From contig UQLY01000011.1 of the NCBI GenBank assembly GCA_900542015.1, positions 34,534 to 98,533 on the forward strand: a stretch of 64,000 nt of DNA. Direction: 5' to 3'. The notes under the pieces are model-generated. The model did no database searches. It had not been told where the DNA came from and saw only the letters and a program-made list of their open reading frames with translations. The translations under genes were made by a program, and so were the position numbers. This DNA is from an uncultured Lachnospiraceae bacterium. GTDB taxonomy: Bacteria > Bacillota > Clostridia > Lachnospirales > Lachnospiraceae. Positions 43,831-52,845 of this stretch are shown here, one piece after another; positions within the stretch are counted from its first letter, which is position 1, and each line of letters begins with the position of its first letter.

Positions 43831-44349
43831 ATGATGAATTTGGAAAACAATCGGGGATTTTCTCTTGTGGAATTGATTATCGTCATTGCGATTATGGGAA
43901 TTTTGATCAGCGTCTTAACTCCTGTTATGATCAAATATGTCGAAAAGGCTAATATTACATCGGATCAGCAATTGCTCGATTCCGTTTATCAGGCGGTCGT
44001 TTATGCTGCCGCCGATCCCGATATCGTATCCGATCCCGCTTCAAAAGCGCTGGTTGACAACCTCGCGGCTTCCCCCTGCACATTGGAAAGTCTGATGAGT
44101 CCTTCCGGGAATCTTCTGGCGCAGGAAATCATGAACACGCTGGGCTGGTCGGATTTGAATCAAAGCACCTATGAAGCTCTGCTTCGTTCCGCCCATGCTT
44201 CCGACTGTGAAATCTATTTAAGCTATCAGGGAGGCATCAAAAATCCTCTGATTATATGGATTACAACCACTGACAGCACCGGCAAAAAAGACACTTCCAA
44301 CACGGCAAGTACTCCCGCCGGAATCGGAAACTGCATCCATATTCAATAG
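43831..44349 (+). CDS. Type IV prepilin-like protein (GFSLVE cleavage/methylation motif)
   Basis: 172 residues (start may be the second ATG, 43834). A short leader NLENNRG is followed by GFSLVELIIVIAIMGILISVL, the class III signal with the processing Gly, Glu+5 and hydrophobic helix of type IV pilins and pseudopilins. The C-terminal globular part (about 35-170) is acidic, has few Cys and ends in a Ser/Thr-rich segment. No prepilin peptidase, assembly ATPase or platform gene is in this window, so it must rely on distant machinery. Its stop is one base from the stop of the convergent gene. Confidence 0.85.
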   Translation: MMNLENNRGFSLVELIIVIAIMGILISVLTPVMIKYVEKANITSDQQLLDSVYQAVVYAAADPDIVSDPASKALVDNLAASPCTLESLMSPSGNLLAQEIMNTLGWSDLNQSTYEALLRSAHASDCEIYLSYQGGIKNPLIIWITTTDSTGKKDTSNTASTPAGIGNCIHIQ

Positions 44350-44350
44350 G

Positions 44351-45010
44351 CTATCTGTAAGTTTCGTTTTGAGCGCTTTCCATTCTTCTGCCATAGTTCT
44401 CTGCAATCGCAATCAGCCGCTGAATATCCTTTCTGAACAGAGGTTCCAGCCCTCTGTCATAGCCGTATATAATATCCATACGATACTTGGACAGCTCAGA
44501 TCTCAAAAAGCCCTCGGCATAAGTTTTATTTTTTACTTTATATGTATAACGTTTCCTGTCTTTTCCGCAAATTGTCAATATCGTCTGTTTATAAATCGGG
44601 ATAAACATCCACTTTTGCACAAACACATCCCGATAAATCCACAACACATTCCTTACCGGACAAAGCCGCAGCCCGCCTTTTGTTAAAACAACCGCATGTC
44701 TTGTTACCATAATTCCTTCCTGCACTTCACATAAAGGAATTTCCCTGTCAATTTCCGCCAATTCCACATCTGAGAACCTGGAGAGAGATTTCTTTGCCCT
44801 GATCCTCATGACCAACACCATAATGCCGCAAATAATTGCAGGAATCCCCATCAGGATCAACAACATCACCAACAAAAAAGGAACATCCCAAATTATGGAC
44901 GGAAATCCAAGCAGAAATAAGCATAGAGAAACCCAAAATGCAATTTTCATGCCCCTTGTGCTTTGACGATATAGATCATATAAATTTTGATATTCTTTTA
45001 TCTTTTTCAC
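44351..45010 (-). CDS. Membrane protein with cytoplasmic C-terminal domain, function unknown
   Basis: About 219 residues. A Tyr-rich N-terminus (EYQNLYDLYRQS) precedes two close membrane helices (about 22-40 and 45-67) and a cytoplasmic domain of about 150 residues with a beta-rich middle (REIPLCEVQEGIMVTRHAVVL, PVRNVLWIYRDVFV), similar to PH-like domains but unproven. The GTG at 45010 has GGAGG about 10 bases upstream; the TTG at 45034 lies before that site. Confidence 0.7.
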   Translation of the reverse strand: MKKIKEYQNLYDLYRQSTRGMKIAFWVSLCLFLLGFPSIIWDVPFLLVMLLILMGIPAIICGIMVLVMRIRAKKSLSRFSDVELAEIDREIPLCEVQEGIMVTRHAVVLTKGGLRLCPVRNVLWIYRDVFVQKWMFIPIYKQTILTICGKDRKRYTYKVKNKTYAEGFLRSELSKYRMDIIYGYDRGLEPLFRKDIQRLIAIAENYGRRMESAQNETYR

Positions 45011-45251
45011 GATTTCTGTTCCTCCCCGCCTCAAGTATTTTCATTATACCATGGCAAGCCCGGATTCGCACTCCTAAAAAGTATTTTTAGAAATATTTTA
45101 AGAAGCTGCTGCTAACGCCCTGTCAGTGTTATATTTTCTGAATTTTCGCAAATGCTATATAACAGCCCGACCCGCAAAGCAAAGTAAAAAGGCGCAGGTA
45201 AGGAGGCACGGACAGGGAGGCATAGATTAGGAGGCTTAAATAAGAAAGCTT

Positions 45252-46517
45252 ATGAAACAACGGCGCTATTTATGTATCGATTTAAAATCTTTTTACGCCT
45301 CCGTCGAATGTGCCGAGCGGGGGTTAGATCCCATGACGGCCCGGCTCGCAGTCGCCGATCCCTCGCGGGGCAGACACACCATCTGCCTTGCCGTTACTCC
45401 CGCCATGAAGGCTCTGGGGATTCCTAACCGCTGCCGAATCCGCGAAATTCCTCCGGACATCGATTATATGACCGCCGTCCCGCGCATGCAGCTCTATATC
45501 GATTATGCAGCTGAGATTTACGGCATTTATCTGAAATATATCTCAAAAGACGACATTCACGTCTATTCTATTGACGAAGCGTTTATGGACGTGACGGACT
45601 ATCTGCCCCTTTATGATATGACCGCAAGGAGGTTAGGTGAAACCATTTTAGATGATATCTACCGTTCGCTGGGAATCCGCGCTTCCTGCGGGATCGGCAC
45701 AAATCTTTATTTAACAAAGGTTGCTCTGGATATTACGGCAAAGCACGCCCCGGACTTCATCGGAGAGCTGAATGAAGAAAGCTATCGGAAAACCCTGTGG
45801 CATCACAGACCTCTCACGGATTTTTGGCGCATCGGAAAAGGGACCGCTAAAAAACTGGAAGGGCTGGGCATCCGGACAATGTACGATATCACCCGCACGG
45901 AGGAGGATTTGCTTTACCGGATTTTCGGCGTCGACGCGGAGCTGCTCATCGATCACGCATGGGGAAGGGAAACAGTAACCATTGCCGATATCAAAGCCTA
46001 CCGCCCGCGTTCTAACTGTCTGTCCGCAGGACAGGTGCTCCCCCACTCGTATGATTTTGAAAGCGGCAGACTGATTATCAAGGAAATGACGGATCTGCTC
46101 TGCCTGGAGCTGGTGGAAAAGAAGCTTGTGACAAAATCCGTCACCCTGCATATCGGATATGACTACGCCCTCCATGCAGCTCCCGCCCACGGAACAGCCG
46201 CGCTTTTGGAAGAGACCAGCGCGGACTTATTGATCATCCCGGCTGCGGTTGCCCTTTATGAAAAAATTGTCAACCCTGCCCTGACCGTCAGACGCATCAA
46301 CCTGACGTTTAATCATGTCGTCCCGGAGGAATATTGTCAGTACAATTTTTTTACCGATCCGGAGGGTCTGGAGAAAAACCGCCGTATGCAGGAAGCGGTC
46401 CTTCGTATCAAACAAAAATATGGTAAAAACGCTATTTTAAAAGGAATGGATCTGGAAGAACATGCAACTTCCAGAGAACGAAACACACAGATCGGAGGTC
46501 ACCGAAGTGGCATCTAA
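45252..46517 (+). CDS. Y-family translesion DNA polymerase (UmuC/ImuB-like, Firmicute UvrX type)
   Basis: 421 residues. The catalytic palm has DLKSFYASVEC (first Asp, about 10-20) and YSIDEAFMDVTDY (SIDE, about 113-125), the two acidic motifs required for nucleotidyl transfer. The thumb/HhH region WRIGKGTAKKLEGLGIRTMYDI and a C-terminal little-finger domain follow. Such enzymes copy damaged DNA during SOS-type responses. A YolD-like partner gene overlaps its end. I see no convincing LexA box in the 240 bases upstream; the ribosome binding site is weak (AAGAAAG). Confidence 0.93.
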   Translation: MKQRRYLCIDLKSFYASVECAERGLDPMTARLAVADPSRGRHTICLAVTPAMKALGIPNRCRIREIPPDIDYMTAVPRMQLYIDYAAEIYGIYLKYISKDDIHVYSIDEAFMDVTDYLPLYDMTARRLGETILDDIYRSLGIRASCGIGTNLYLTKVALDITAKHAPDFIGELNEESYRKTLWHHRPLTDFWRIGKGTAKKLEGLGIRTMYDITRTEEDLLYRIFGVDAELLIDHAWGRETVTIADIKAYRPRSNCLSAGQVLPHSYDFESGRLIIKEMTDLLCLELVEKKLVTKSVTLHIGYDYALHAAPAHGTAALLEETSADLLIIPAAVALYEKIVNPALTVRRINLTFNHVVPEEYCQYNFFTDPEGLEKNRRMQEAVLRIKQKYGKNAILKGMDLEEHATSRERNTQIGGHRSGI

Positions 46518-46863
46518 ACCAAGACGGCGTATGTCCGTTCAGGACAGAGCAAAACAATTTATGCCCTTCGCGGCTTTAAAAGGTCTGCCTGAGGCGCTTG
46601 CCGCAAAAGAAAAAATAGTCGTTCCCAAAATCAAAATGTCTCCGGAAATGGAAACGGAGCTGGATCACAAAATGCACCTGTTAAAATGCGGTAAAATCGT
46701 TACGGTCATCCATTTTTGTCAGGGCGAATATCTGAAAACAACCGGCGTCGTCGCCCGAATAGACGCTGCGTGCCGGCTGCTGCAGATTGTGGAAACCAAA
46801 ATCGCCTTTGATGATATACTGGATATTATTGATCCAACAATGCGATCTGAAGTTTTTGCGTAA
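46507..46863 (+). CDS. YolD-like protein, Y-family polymerase partner
   Basis: 118 residues. It begins ASKPRRRMSVQDRAKQFMPFAALKGLPEAL, the helical opening seen in YolD-like proteins encoded beside UvrX-type polymerases, then two small beta-rich segments (KIVTVIHFCQGEYLKTTGVVARID, QIVETKIAFDDILDI). The GTG at 46507 has GGAGG 8 bases upstream and lies inside the end of the polymerase gene (11-base overlap), so translation is coupled. Its last 38 bases overlap the 3' end of the convergent GHKL ATPase gene. Confidence 0.82.
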   Translation: MASKPRRRMSVQDRAKQFMPFAALKGLPEALAAKEKIVVPKIKMSPEMETELDHKMHLLKCGKIVTVIHFCQGEYLKTTGVVARIDAACRLLQIVETKIAFDDILDIIDPTMRSEVFA

Positions 46864-48526
46864 TATAATCCTTTAGGCAAATGACCTTTATCTTGACAGA
46901 GGTATCGTTGCTGTCCAGAAAATACTTTTTCATTCCGCCGTCTTCGGCAGGAATAATGCGGAAAAAGCGCGTTTCTTCTTCCACCGACGTTTTCAGCACC
47001 GTACCGTCCTTCACTCTCGGGGACAGCTCCCAACAGATAATATAACGGATATTACTGAAAGAATGGTTAAATTCCGTAGCGCCGAGCTGGTATTTCAGTT
47101 CCACATACCAAAATTCACAGTCCGCGATCCGGTTGCTGGTTTTATTTCGCGCAAGCAGGTCGATCCCTGCCGATTCATCATAATCCAACGGCTCAAAATC
47201 AAAGTCTTCGGGTTTCAGCGTATATAACGAAATAAACAATCCGTATAATTCAGCCTCGTTTCTGGGCACCAGGAAGGTCCTGCCGTTGATCATAAAATAT
47301 TTTTTCTGTGTGATCAGCTCTTTCCGTCTCTTAAAGGCAGTCTTCTCAAACTCTAAGGTCTTCGCTTCTTCCTTCCACTTCCGCAGGGTCATTACGTCGT
47401 GCTTGTATAAATCAATATTGATCTCCTCCATAATGCTCTGAACAGCCTTCTTCAATTCGTTGATGACCTGAAAATTGGTATTGGCAATGGAGCCTCTGTT
47501 TGCGGTCAGCTTCAACTTCTGACAATTGATAAATCCATGCAGCAGGCCGTAGGAATTGGACCCCGTACCAAATGAAGTTATCCACTCGTTTACCCTCTGA
47601 ACAGGCACAAAATCCTTACAAAGCCACAATCCGTACCTGTCGGATACCTTGTATTTTCCGGTGGCGTTATTTTTCCGCATTCTGATCATGGGATTATACA
47701 GCCGCTTCGCCTCATCGCCTTCAAAATAAATGACCACATCAAATTTAATCTCCGGCATGGATTCCAGCGTCTGATTTTGATAAACAAACTTCTTGACATA
47801 ATAATCCGCCGCCGTCTCCCCGTAAGCGTCATACAACCGATTGATATCGTTGTTTTCCTCCGCAAAAGGGTGCCCCATCGTCAGTTCCTCCGGTTCCTCC
47901 CGGTCCAGCGCCTGCAAATATACTTTAAAATCCCTGATTTCTCTGTCCGCAAACTGATTTTCCACAGTCCCGAGAACCGTATACCAATACAGATAGTCCT
48001 TCAGGATCTCCTGCTTGAACATGGTTCTTTGATTATTGTTATATCCCTCAATACAAATGCTCGTTCCCTTCGGATAAGACTCCTCGCTCTTTCTAATCTT
48101 AGGGCTGTGCATCTGCCCCGCGTTCAGTCTGGAAAAAGCGCCGTCGCAGACGGATTCATAGGAAAGCCCTTCATGACAGGTATGTACCACCACCCGGTCC
48201 GAACGCAGATAGATCTTCGTGCCATGCCCTTTTTCTCCGATTGCCTGTTTGTTCTCTCTGGACTTTGAGTCGCCCAGATTCCAAAAATTATTTATCAATG
48301 TGTCCCGGGACATTCCTACCCCGTTATCTTCCAATTCTATAATCAGCTTGTCCAGTCCGCCGATCTCCCTGACGGAAATCGTAATCTTAAACTCAGACGC
48401 TCCCCAGTCGTAAGCATTGTGCAGCGCCTCCCTGAAAATTTCCATCGGATCTCCGAAATCGCTGGCAATTTCTAAAAACTCGGACGCTTCATTTACCTTT
48501 GGTACAATCGTTTCCCAATCGGACAT
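46826..48526 (-). CDS. GHKL (MutL/MORC-like) ATPase with C-terminal nuclease-like domain
   Basis: 566 residues. A complete GHKL ATP-binding site: N box E33..N37..D40 (REALHNAYD), G1 box D67-x-G-x-G71 (EDNGVG), G2 box G97-x-x-G-x-G102 (GEKGHGTK). A transducer-like middle domain and a charged helical region follow. Near the C-terminus, IDLLAR (Asp456) and VELKYQ (Glu476, Lys478) make a D...ExK pattern of the PD-(D/E)XK nuclease fold, with a conserved-looking strand/helix around it. Prokaryotic MORC/MutL-like ATPases linked to restriction-modification genes are an established class. It is the last gene of the RM-RecQ operon, after a 121-bp gap. AGGAG precedes the ATG. Confidence 0.82.
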   Translation of the reverse strand: MSDWETIVPKVNEASEFLEIASDFGDPMEIFREALHNAYDWGASEFKITISVREIGGLDKLIIELEDNGVGMSRDTLINNFWNLGDSKSRENKQAIGEKGHGTKIYLRSDRVVVHTCHEGLSYESVCDGAFSRLNAGQMHSPKIRKSEESYPKGTSICIEGYNNNQRTMFKQEILKDYLYWYTVLGTVENQFADREIRDFKVYLQALDREEPEELTMGHPFAEENNDINRLYDAYGETAADYYVKKFVYQNQTLESMPEIKFDVVIYFEGDEAKRLYNPMIRMRKNNATGKYKVSDRYGLWLCKDFVPVQRVNEWITSFGTGSNSYGLLHGFINCQKLKLTANRGSIANTNFQVINELKKAVQSIMEEINIDLYKHDVMTLRKWKEEAKTLEFEKTAFKRRKELITQKKYFMINGRTFLVPRNEAELYGLFISLYTLKPEDFDFEPLDYDESAGIDLLARNKTSNRIADCEFWYVELKYQLGATEFNHSFSNIRYIICWELSPRVKDGTVLKTSVEEETRFFRIIPAEDGGMKKYFLDSNDTSVKIKVICLKDYITQKLQIALLDQ

Positions 48527-48647
48527 TTAAAATTCTCCTCTCGAAAGATTTATCTGGCGAAATCTTTATAACTTATCATAACATGATTACGGGACACGGG
48601 CGATAAAAATTGACATTTCTTTACAATTTTATCCGTTATTTGGATAA

Positions 48648-50516
48648 TCAGTCCCCGCTTACCGGAATACTGAACGTACTGCCCGGATGCTCCCCCGTAT
48701 AATCCCGGATCGCCTCCAGGAACCGTTGTCCGTACTTTGCAAACTTCGTTTCCGCCACGCCGGAAACATTCAGCATACCCGCTTTATCCCGGGGCGCTTT
48801 CACGCACATATCAATTAACGTCTTATCGCTGAAAATAATATACGGCGGCACCGCCTTTTCTCTTGCAATGGTCAGCCTCAGCTCGCGAAGCCTGTCAAAC
48901 AGCTTATACCCGTCGCCGGTAAGTGCATCCGTGCTTCTCTGCTTTCTGATTTTCTTTGTTTCCTGTTTTTTCTCTTCGACTTCTCTTATGATAATTCTGG
49001 TATTTTCATCCTTTAGGGCGGATATATCGCCAATCCGCAGCACACTATACTTGTCCTCAGTCTGAATAATGTATCCGTCGGAAATCATCTGATCAATCAA
49101 CAGCCGTATTTCCGCCTCGCTTCTGTGGCTTAAGCTCCCGTAGGACTGATACCGGACGGCTCCGATCTCCTTCAGCCTCGCCCGGTTAGCTCCAAGCAAC
49201 GTCCCCACGACAATGACAAGCCCGTATCTTCCCCTTGTTTCGGCAAGGCAGTTAATCACTTTCTTTGCATCCGAAGTCATGTCGATCTGATGAAATTCCC
49301 GGTGGCAGTTGCCGCAGTCGTTACAGGGCTTAGATACTTTTTCGCCAAAATAATTTAAAATATAATTGCGAAGACAGGAGGTGGACTTACAATACCCTTC
49401 CATAATCCGAAGTCTCTGTGCGTCGCGCTGCATCAACAGCTCCACATCGCCGGGATCTGCGTCGCCAAATTCCTTTTTCTCCAGTAAAAACTTATCAATC
49501 ACAACGTCTTGGGGCGAAAACAACAGGATACATTCCGATCTTTCTCCGTCCCTTCCGGCACGTCCCGCTTCCTGATAATAGTTTTCCATGCTCTGGGGCA
49601 TATTGTAATGAATCACATATCTTACGTTGGATTTATCAATTCCCATTCCGAACGCATTGGTTGCAACAATGACCTGCACCCGGTCGAAAATAAAATCATC
49701 CTGGCTGACCTTGCGTACCTCATGGCTCAGACCCGCATGGTAAACGGAGACCGAAACTCCTTCTTTTTGCAGTTCCCCATAGAGCATATCCGCATTCTTT
49801 CTCGTGGCGCAGTAAATAATCCCGCTTTCCCCGGTATGCTTTTTCACATAATCCAGCACGAAAGCATCCTTCTTTTTCCCCGCAACATGCTCCACACGAT
49901 AATAAAGGTTCTCCCGGTCGAAGCCCGTTACAACGGTATTGGGATCGCGAAGTTTTAAAATACATTCAATATCCGTTTTTACTTCATCGGTCGCCGTCGC
50001 CGTAAACGCGCTGACAATGGGTCTTTCCCGCAGCCCTTCTATAAATTCCACAATCTTTAAATAGCTTGGTCTGAAATCCTGTCCCCACTGAGAAATGCAG
50101 TGCGCTTCGTCTACCGTAATCATGGAAATCTTTGCCGTCTGTGCAAAGCGGAGGAACCCATAAGTTTCCAGTCGTTCCGGCGCCACATAAATAATCTTGT
50201 AAACTCCGTCTTTTGCCTGACTTAACGCCCTGGCGATCTGTCCTTCCGTCAGGGAAGAATTGATATACGCCGCATGAACGCCGGCTTCATTTAATGCTTT
50301 TACCTGATCCTGCATCAGGGAAATCAACGGAGAAACCACAACCGTAATACCCGGGAGCAAAAGCGCCGGGACCTGATAACAGACCGATTTTCCCGCGCCC
50401 GTAGGCATAATGGCAAGCGCGTCCCTGCCTGAAAGGATGGAGTTAATGATCGCCTCCTGCCCCGGACGGAAGGAAGCGTAGCCGAAATAGGTTTTTAAGA
50501 CTTCTTGTGGTGTCAT
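48648..50516 (-). CDS. recQ: RecQ family ATP-dependent DNA helicase
   Basis: 622 residues, typical RecQ length. Motif 0 FRPGQ (about 16-20), Walker A PTGAGKS (38-44), DEAH box (136-139), TATATDEV, and motif VI QEAGRAGRDG are intact. A zinc-binding Cys cluster (CxxCxxC, CNDCGNC at about 384-390), a winged-helix RQC domain and a C-terminal HRDC domain (about 525-600) follow. It unwinds 3'-5' and handles branched DNA. Its ATG overlaps the stop of the cytosine methylase gene by 4 bases, which ties it to the restriction-modification operon rather than to a housekeeping locus. Confidence 0.95.
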   Translation of the reverse strand: MTPQEVLKTYFGYASFRPGQEAIINSILSGRDALAIMPTGAGKSVCYQVPALLLPGITVVVSPLISLMQDQVKALNEAGVHAAYINSSLTEGQIARALSQAKDGVYKIIYVAPERLETYGFLRFAQTAKISMITVDEAHCISQWGQDFRPSYLKIVEFIEGLRERPIVSAFTATATDEVKTDIECILKLRDPNTVVTGFDRENLYYRVEHVAGKKKDAFVLDYVKKHTGESGIIYCATRKNADMLYGELQKEGVSVSVYHAGLSHEVRKVSQDDFIFDRVQVIVATNAFGMGIDKSNVRYVIHYNMPQSMENYYQEAGRAGRDGERSECILLFSPQDVVIDKFLLEKKEFGDADPGDVELLMQRDAQRLRIMEGYCKSTSCLRNYILNYFGEKVSKPCNDCGNCHREFHQIDMTSDAKKVINCLAETRGRYGLVIVVGTLLGANRARLKEIGAVRYQSYGSLSHRSEAEIRLLIDQMISDGYIIQTEDKYSVLRIGDISALKDENTRIIIREVEEKKQETKKIRKQRSTDALTGDGYKLFDRLRELRLTIAREKAVPPYIIFSDKTLIDMCVKAPRDKAGMLNVSGVAETKFAKYGQRFLEAIRDYTGEHPGSTFSIPVSGD

Positions 50517-51811
50517 TGGCTGGTCTCCTTATTTTCTAAACGGGCTAATTCCGCTTTTGCAAACTCCGCAATCGGCTCCGCCACCGCTAGGGCAAGTCTG
50601 ACCGGAACGGCATTCCCAATCTGCTTATATACCAGATCCAGTTTTGCATTATCGTTTTTTTGGCTCGTCCCCTTGCTAAATTCATACCAATCGGGAAAGG
50701 TTTGGATTCTGGCGATCTCCTTTACGGACAAACGACGGTTGTTTTCCTCTCCGTCGCTGAATATATATTTATCCTTTCCCACCTTGACCATCGGCGCCCC
50801 GGCAGGATGGATCGGCGCCTGCCTGCCCGACGCCTGTATCGTAAAGCTCGGCTGCGTCCAGAGCTTTTTGCGGTTCCGAGACATAAAAATCATGGAATAG
50901 GACCCTGTAAAATATTCCCCCGGCTCCTCTTCCAGATCACCGATTGCCTCTCTTAGCGTAACCACTTCCTTTAATCCCCCCTCGGCTCCATATCCATGCG
51001 TGGGCTTCGGATAAGAATATTGAAAATCGATATCGTTTCTGACCCCGACCAGGATCACTCTTTTTCTGATCTGCGGCACTCCAAACTCCGCGGCATCCAG
51101 CAATTGATGATATACTTTATATCCCGCAGCTTCAAAATCCTGAACAATTTGCTTAAATACTTCACCCTTTCCCAGCGTCAATAGTCCTTTTACGTTTTCC
51201 GCGACAAAAATCTTGGGTTTGCTCTGCATTAAACAGCGAATAAAATGTAAATACAAAAAGTTCCTTTTATCGTCCACAAGCCTCGGTCCCGCTTCCGAAA
51301 ATCCCGGGCAGGGAAATCCTCCCAGAACAATATCCGCTTTCGGAAATTCTTTTATTTTTCTAATATCGTTTCGGTCCATATAAATATATTTTCCGGCATT
51401 TTGAGCATAGGTTTCTCTCGCCTCATCAAAAATATCATCGACATATATGGTATGAAATACATTTTTGTCAAGATTTTGGTCAAACACCGTTTTATCCGCA
51501 AACGCTTCTTCCATCACCTCTTCGCCCATAACGGCTTTGAGTCCGGCAAGTTCAAAACCCAGATCCAGTCCCCCGCACCCGGAAAAAAGCGATAATAAAT
51601 TCCACTTTTCCGGGTCATAGCTGAGTTTATCAAGCTCTATGGTCTGACTGCATCCGGCAAACGCCTGGCGTTCTTCTTCTATCTTTGCATTTAATAACTC
51701 TTTTACTTCGTTCACATCATAATCCGGAGCCGGTTTAAACTTTCCGCGTCCCCGTTCTTCTATAATCACAGCCACCTTATTACCCTCATACCATTCTATC
51801 GGTTCCGACAT
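50513..51811 (-). CDS. DNA (cytosine-5) methyltransferase, type II modification enzyme
   Basis: 432 residues. An N-terminal extension of about 70 residues precedes motif I LFSGCGGLDLGF (75-86), motif IV GGFPCPGFSEAG with the catalytic Cys168, motif VI ENVKGL (205-210), motif VIII QIRKRV (247-252), a target-recognition region (about 290-345, containing SRNRKKLWTQPSFTIQASGR) and motifs IX-X ending QIGNAVPVRLA. All catalytic motifs are present. It should methylate C5 of cytosine at the site cut by the adjacent restriction enzyme; the recognition sequence cannot be read by eye. It overlaps the restriction gene by 26 bases upstream and recQ by 4 bases downstream. Confidence 0.96.
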   Translation of the reverse strand: MSEPIEWYEGNKVAVIIEERGRGKFKPAPDYDVNEVKELLNAKIEEERQAFAGCSQTIELDKLSYDPEKWNLLSLFSGCGGLDLGFELAGLKAVMGEEVMEEAFADKTVFDQNLDKNVFHTIYVDDIFDEARETYAQNAGKYIYMDRNDIRKIKEFPKADIVLGGFPCPGFSEAGPRLVDDKRNFLYLHFIRCLMQSKPKIFVAENVKGLLTLGKGEVFKQIVQDFEAAGYKVYHQLLDAAEFGVPQIRKRVILVGVRNDIDFQYSYPKPTHGYGAEGGLKEVVTLREAIGDLEEEPGEYFTGSYSMIFMSRNRKKLWTQPSFTIQASGRQAPIHPAGAPMVKVGKDKYIFSDGEENNRRLSVKEIARIQTFPDWYEFSKGTSQKNDNAKLDLVYKQIGNAVPVRLALAVAEPIAEFAKAELARLENKETSQ

Positions 51812-52682
51812 TTTGATCGTTCAGATCATCCGTTGTTTTGACCTTTAGCTTATCCAAACAGCTCAACAGCCTGTCAGCCACTTCATTTCCTTTTACAACC
51901 AACGGACTGTCATATACTAACTCCGGCACCAGTTTATTTTCTTCCACGCTCCACCTTACAAAAACCGAAAGAGGTCTGTTTCCGTCCCATTTCTTTTTAA
52001 AAGTTCTGTAATTTAACGCTTTACACGCAAAATAAATGTTCGGGTGCCCCTTGACATACTCAGGAACCGGTATCATCCGGTCAATTACCTCCTGCGCCGA
52101 AGTAACGCCCTCATCCATCAATATATAATTTGCAACACCACTGTCTTTCACTGTCCTTCCTCCGACCATGGCATTGCGTTTATCCTCCGAAAGATTACTC
52201 CCGGCATACACATCAACAATCTGATCCTCTGTAAACGGCAGCTTACCGGATAACTCTCCGCTGATTTTATTTAACAATTCATACTTCCAGCCCAGAGTAA
52301 TCGCGCCCTTTTCCGTTCTTTTATACTTGTTCCTGTAGATCAGCGCTCTTTCTTCAAATTTTTCTTTTACTGCCGAAGTTGACCGTTCTATTACGCTCAT
52401 CCAGTTTTCGCCGAATAATTGTTCCGCTCTCTCCGCGCTCATCTTATTTTCGACAAAATCCGCATTTTCTTTCTTGTAGGATATTTTTATCTCCGTCTCC
52501 TTTGGCTCCGCTTCGTCAGATGCGGATTTTGCCAATATGTAGATATCCGTCTTCGGCTCTCCCTTATGGCAGGTCGGCTTACCTGACAGAACAACTTTAT
52601 AATCCCCGCCTTGAAAAGTAAATTCCGTCCCTTCCTTCATAAGAGCCAAAATTCTTCTCTCCGCATCGCCAAAATCTCCCAT
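51786..52682 (-). CDS. Probable type II restriction endonuclease (PD-(D/E)XK-like)
   Basis: 298 residues. A D...ExK active-site pattern is visible: KTDIYILA with Asp46 and TEIKIS with Glu64 and Lys66, followed by a Lys/Ser-rich strand (SYKKENADFVENKMSAERA). The remainder is mixed alpha/beta with no second known domain. Gene order (immediately upstream of and overlapping a 5-cytosine methylase) supports a restriction enzyme. No named family recognised. The ATG at 52682 has AAGGAG 7 bases upstream; TTG two codons earlier has poor spacing. Confidence 0.75.
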   Translation of the reverse strand: MGDFGDAERRILALMKEGTEFTFQGGDYKVVLSGKPTCHKGEPKTDIYILAKSASDEAEPKETEIKISYKKENADFVENKMSAERAEQLFGENWMSVIERSTSAVKEKFEERALIYRNKYKRTEKGAITLGWKYELLNKISGELSGKLPFTEDQIVDVYAGSNLSEDKRNAMVGGRTVKDSGVANYILMDEGVTSAQEVIDRMIPVPEYVKGHPNIYFACKALNYRTFKKKWDGNRPLSVFVRWSVEENKLVPELVYDSPLVVKGNEVADRLLSCLDKLKVKTTDDLNDQNVGTDRMV

Positions 52683-52800
52683 ACCCAAGCTCCTTTCCGT
52701 CCTTTGCCCGTTTTTGTGCTTACACTACTAATAGAGCTATAGGAATTATAACACATTTATCTGTCCCATAATCCGTACTTCTTTCAAAAATAATTAAAAA

Positions 52801-52840
52801 ACCGGGGAATTTATCCGGCTGCCGTATAAATCCCCCCGTT
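52801..52840 (-). terminator. Intrinsic terminator of the XRE regulator gene
   Basis: ACCGGGGAATTTAT and ATAAATCCCCCCGTT pair with a small internal bulge; six or more T follow on the minus strand. Confidence 0.82.
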
Positions 52841-52845
52841 CTTTC

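Noticed and set aside
45011..45251. LexA box upstream of the Y-family polymerase
   Set aside because: No GAAC-4-GTTC type dyad was found in the gap; nothing else definite is seen there.
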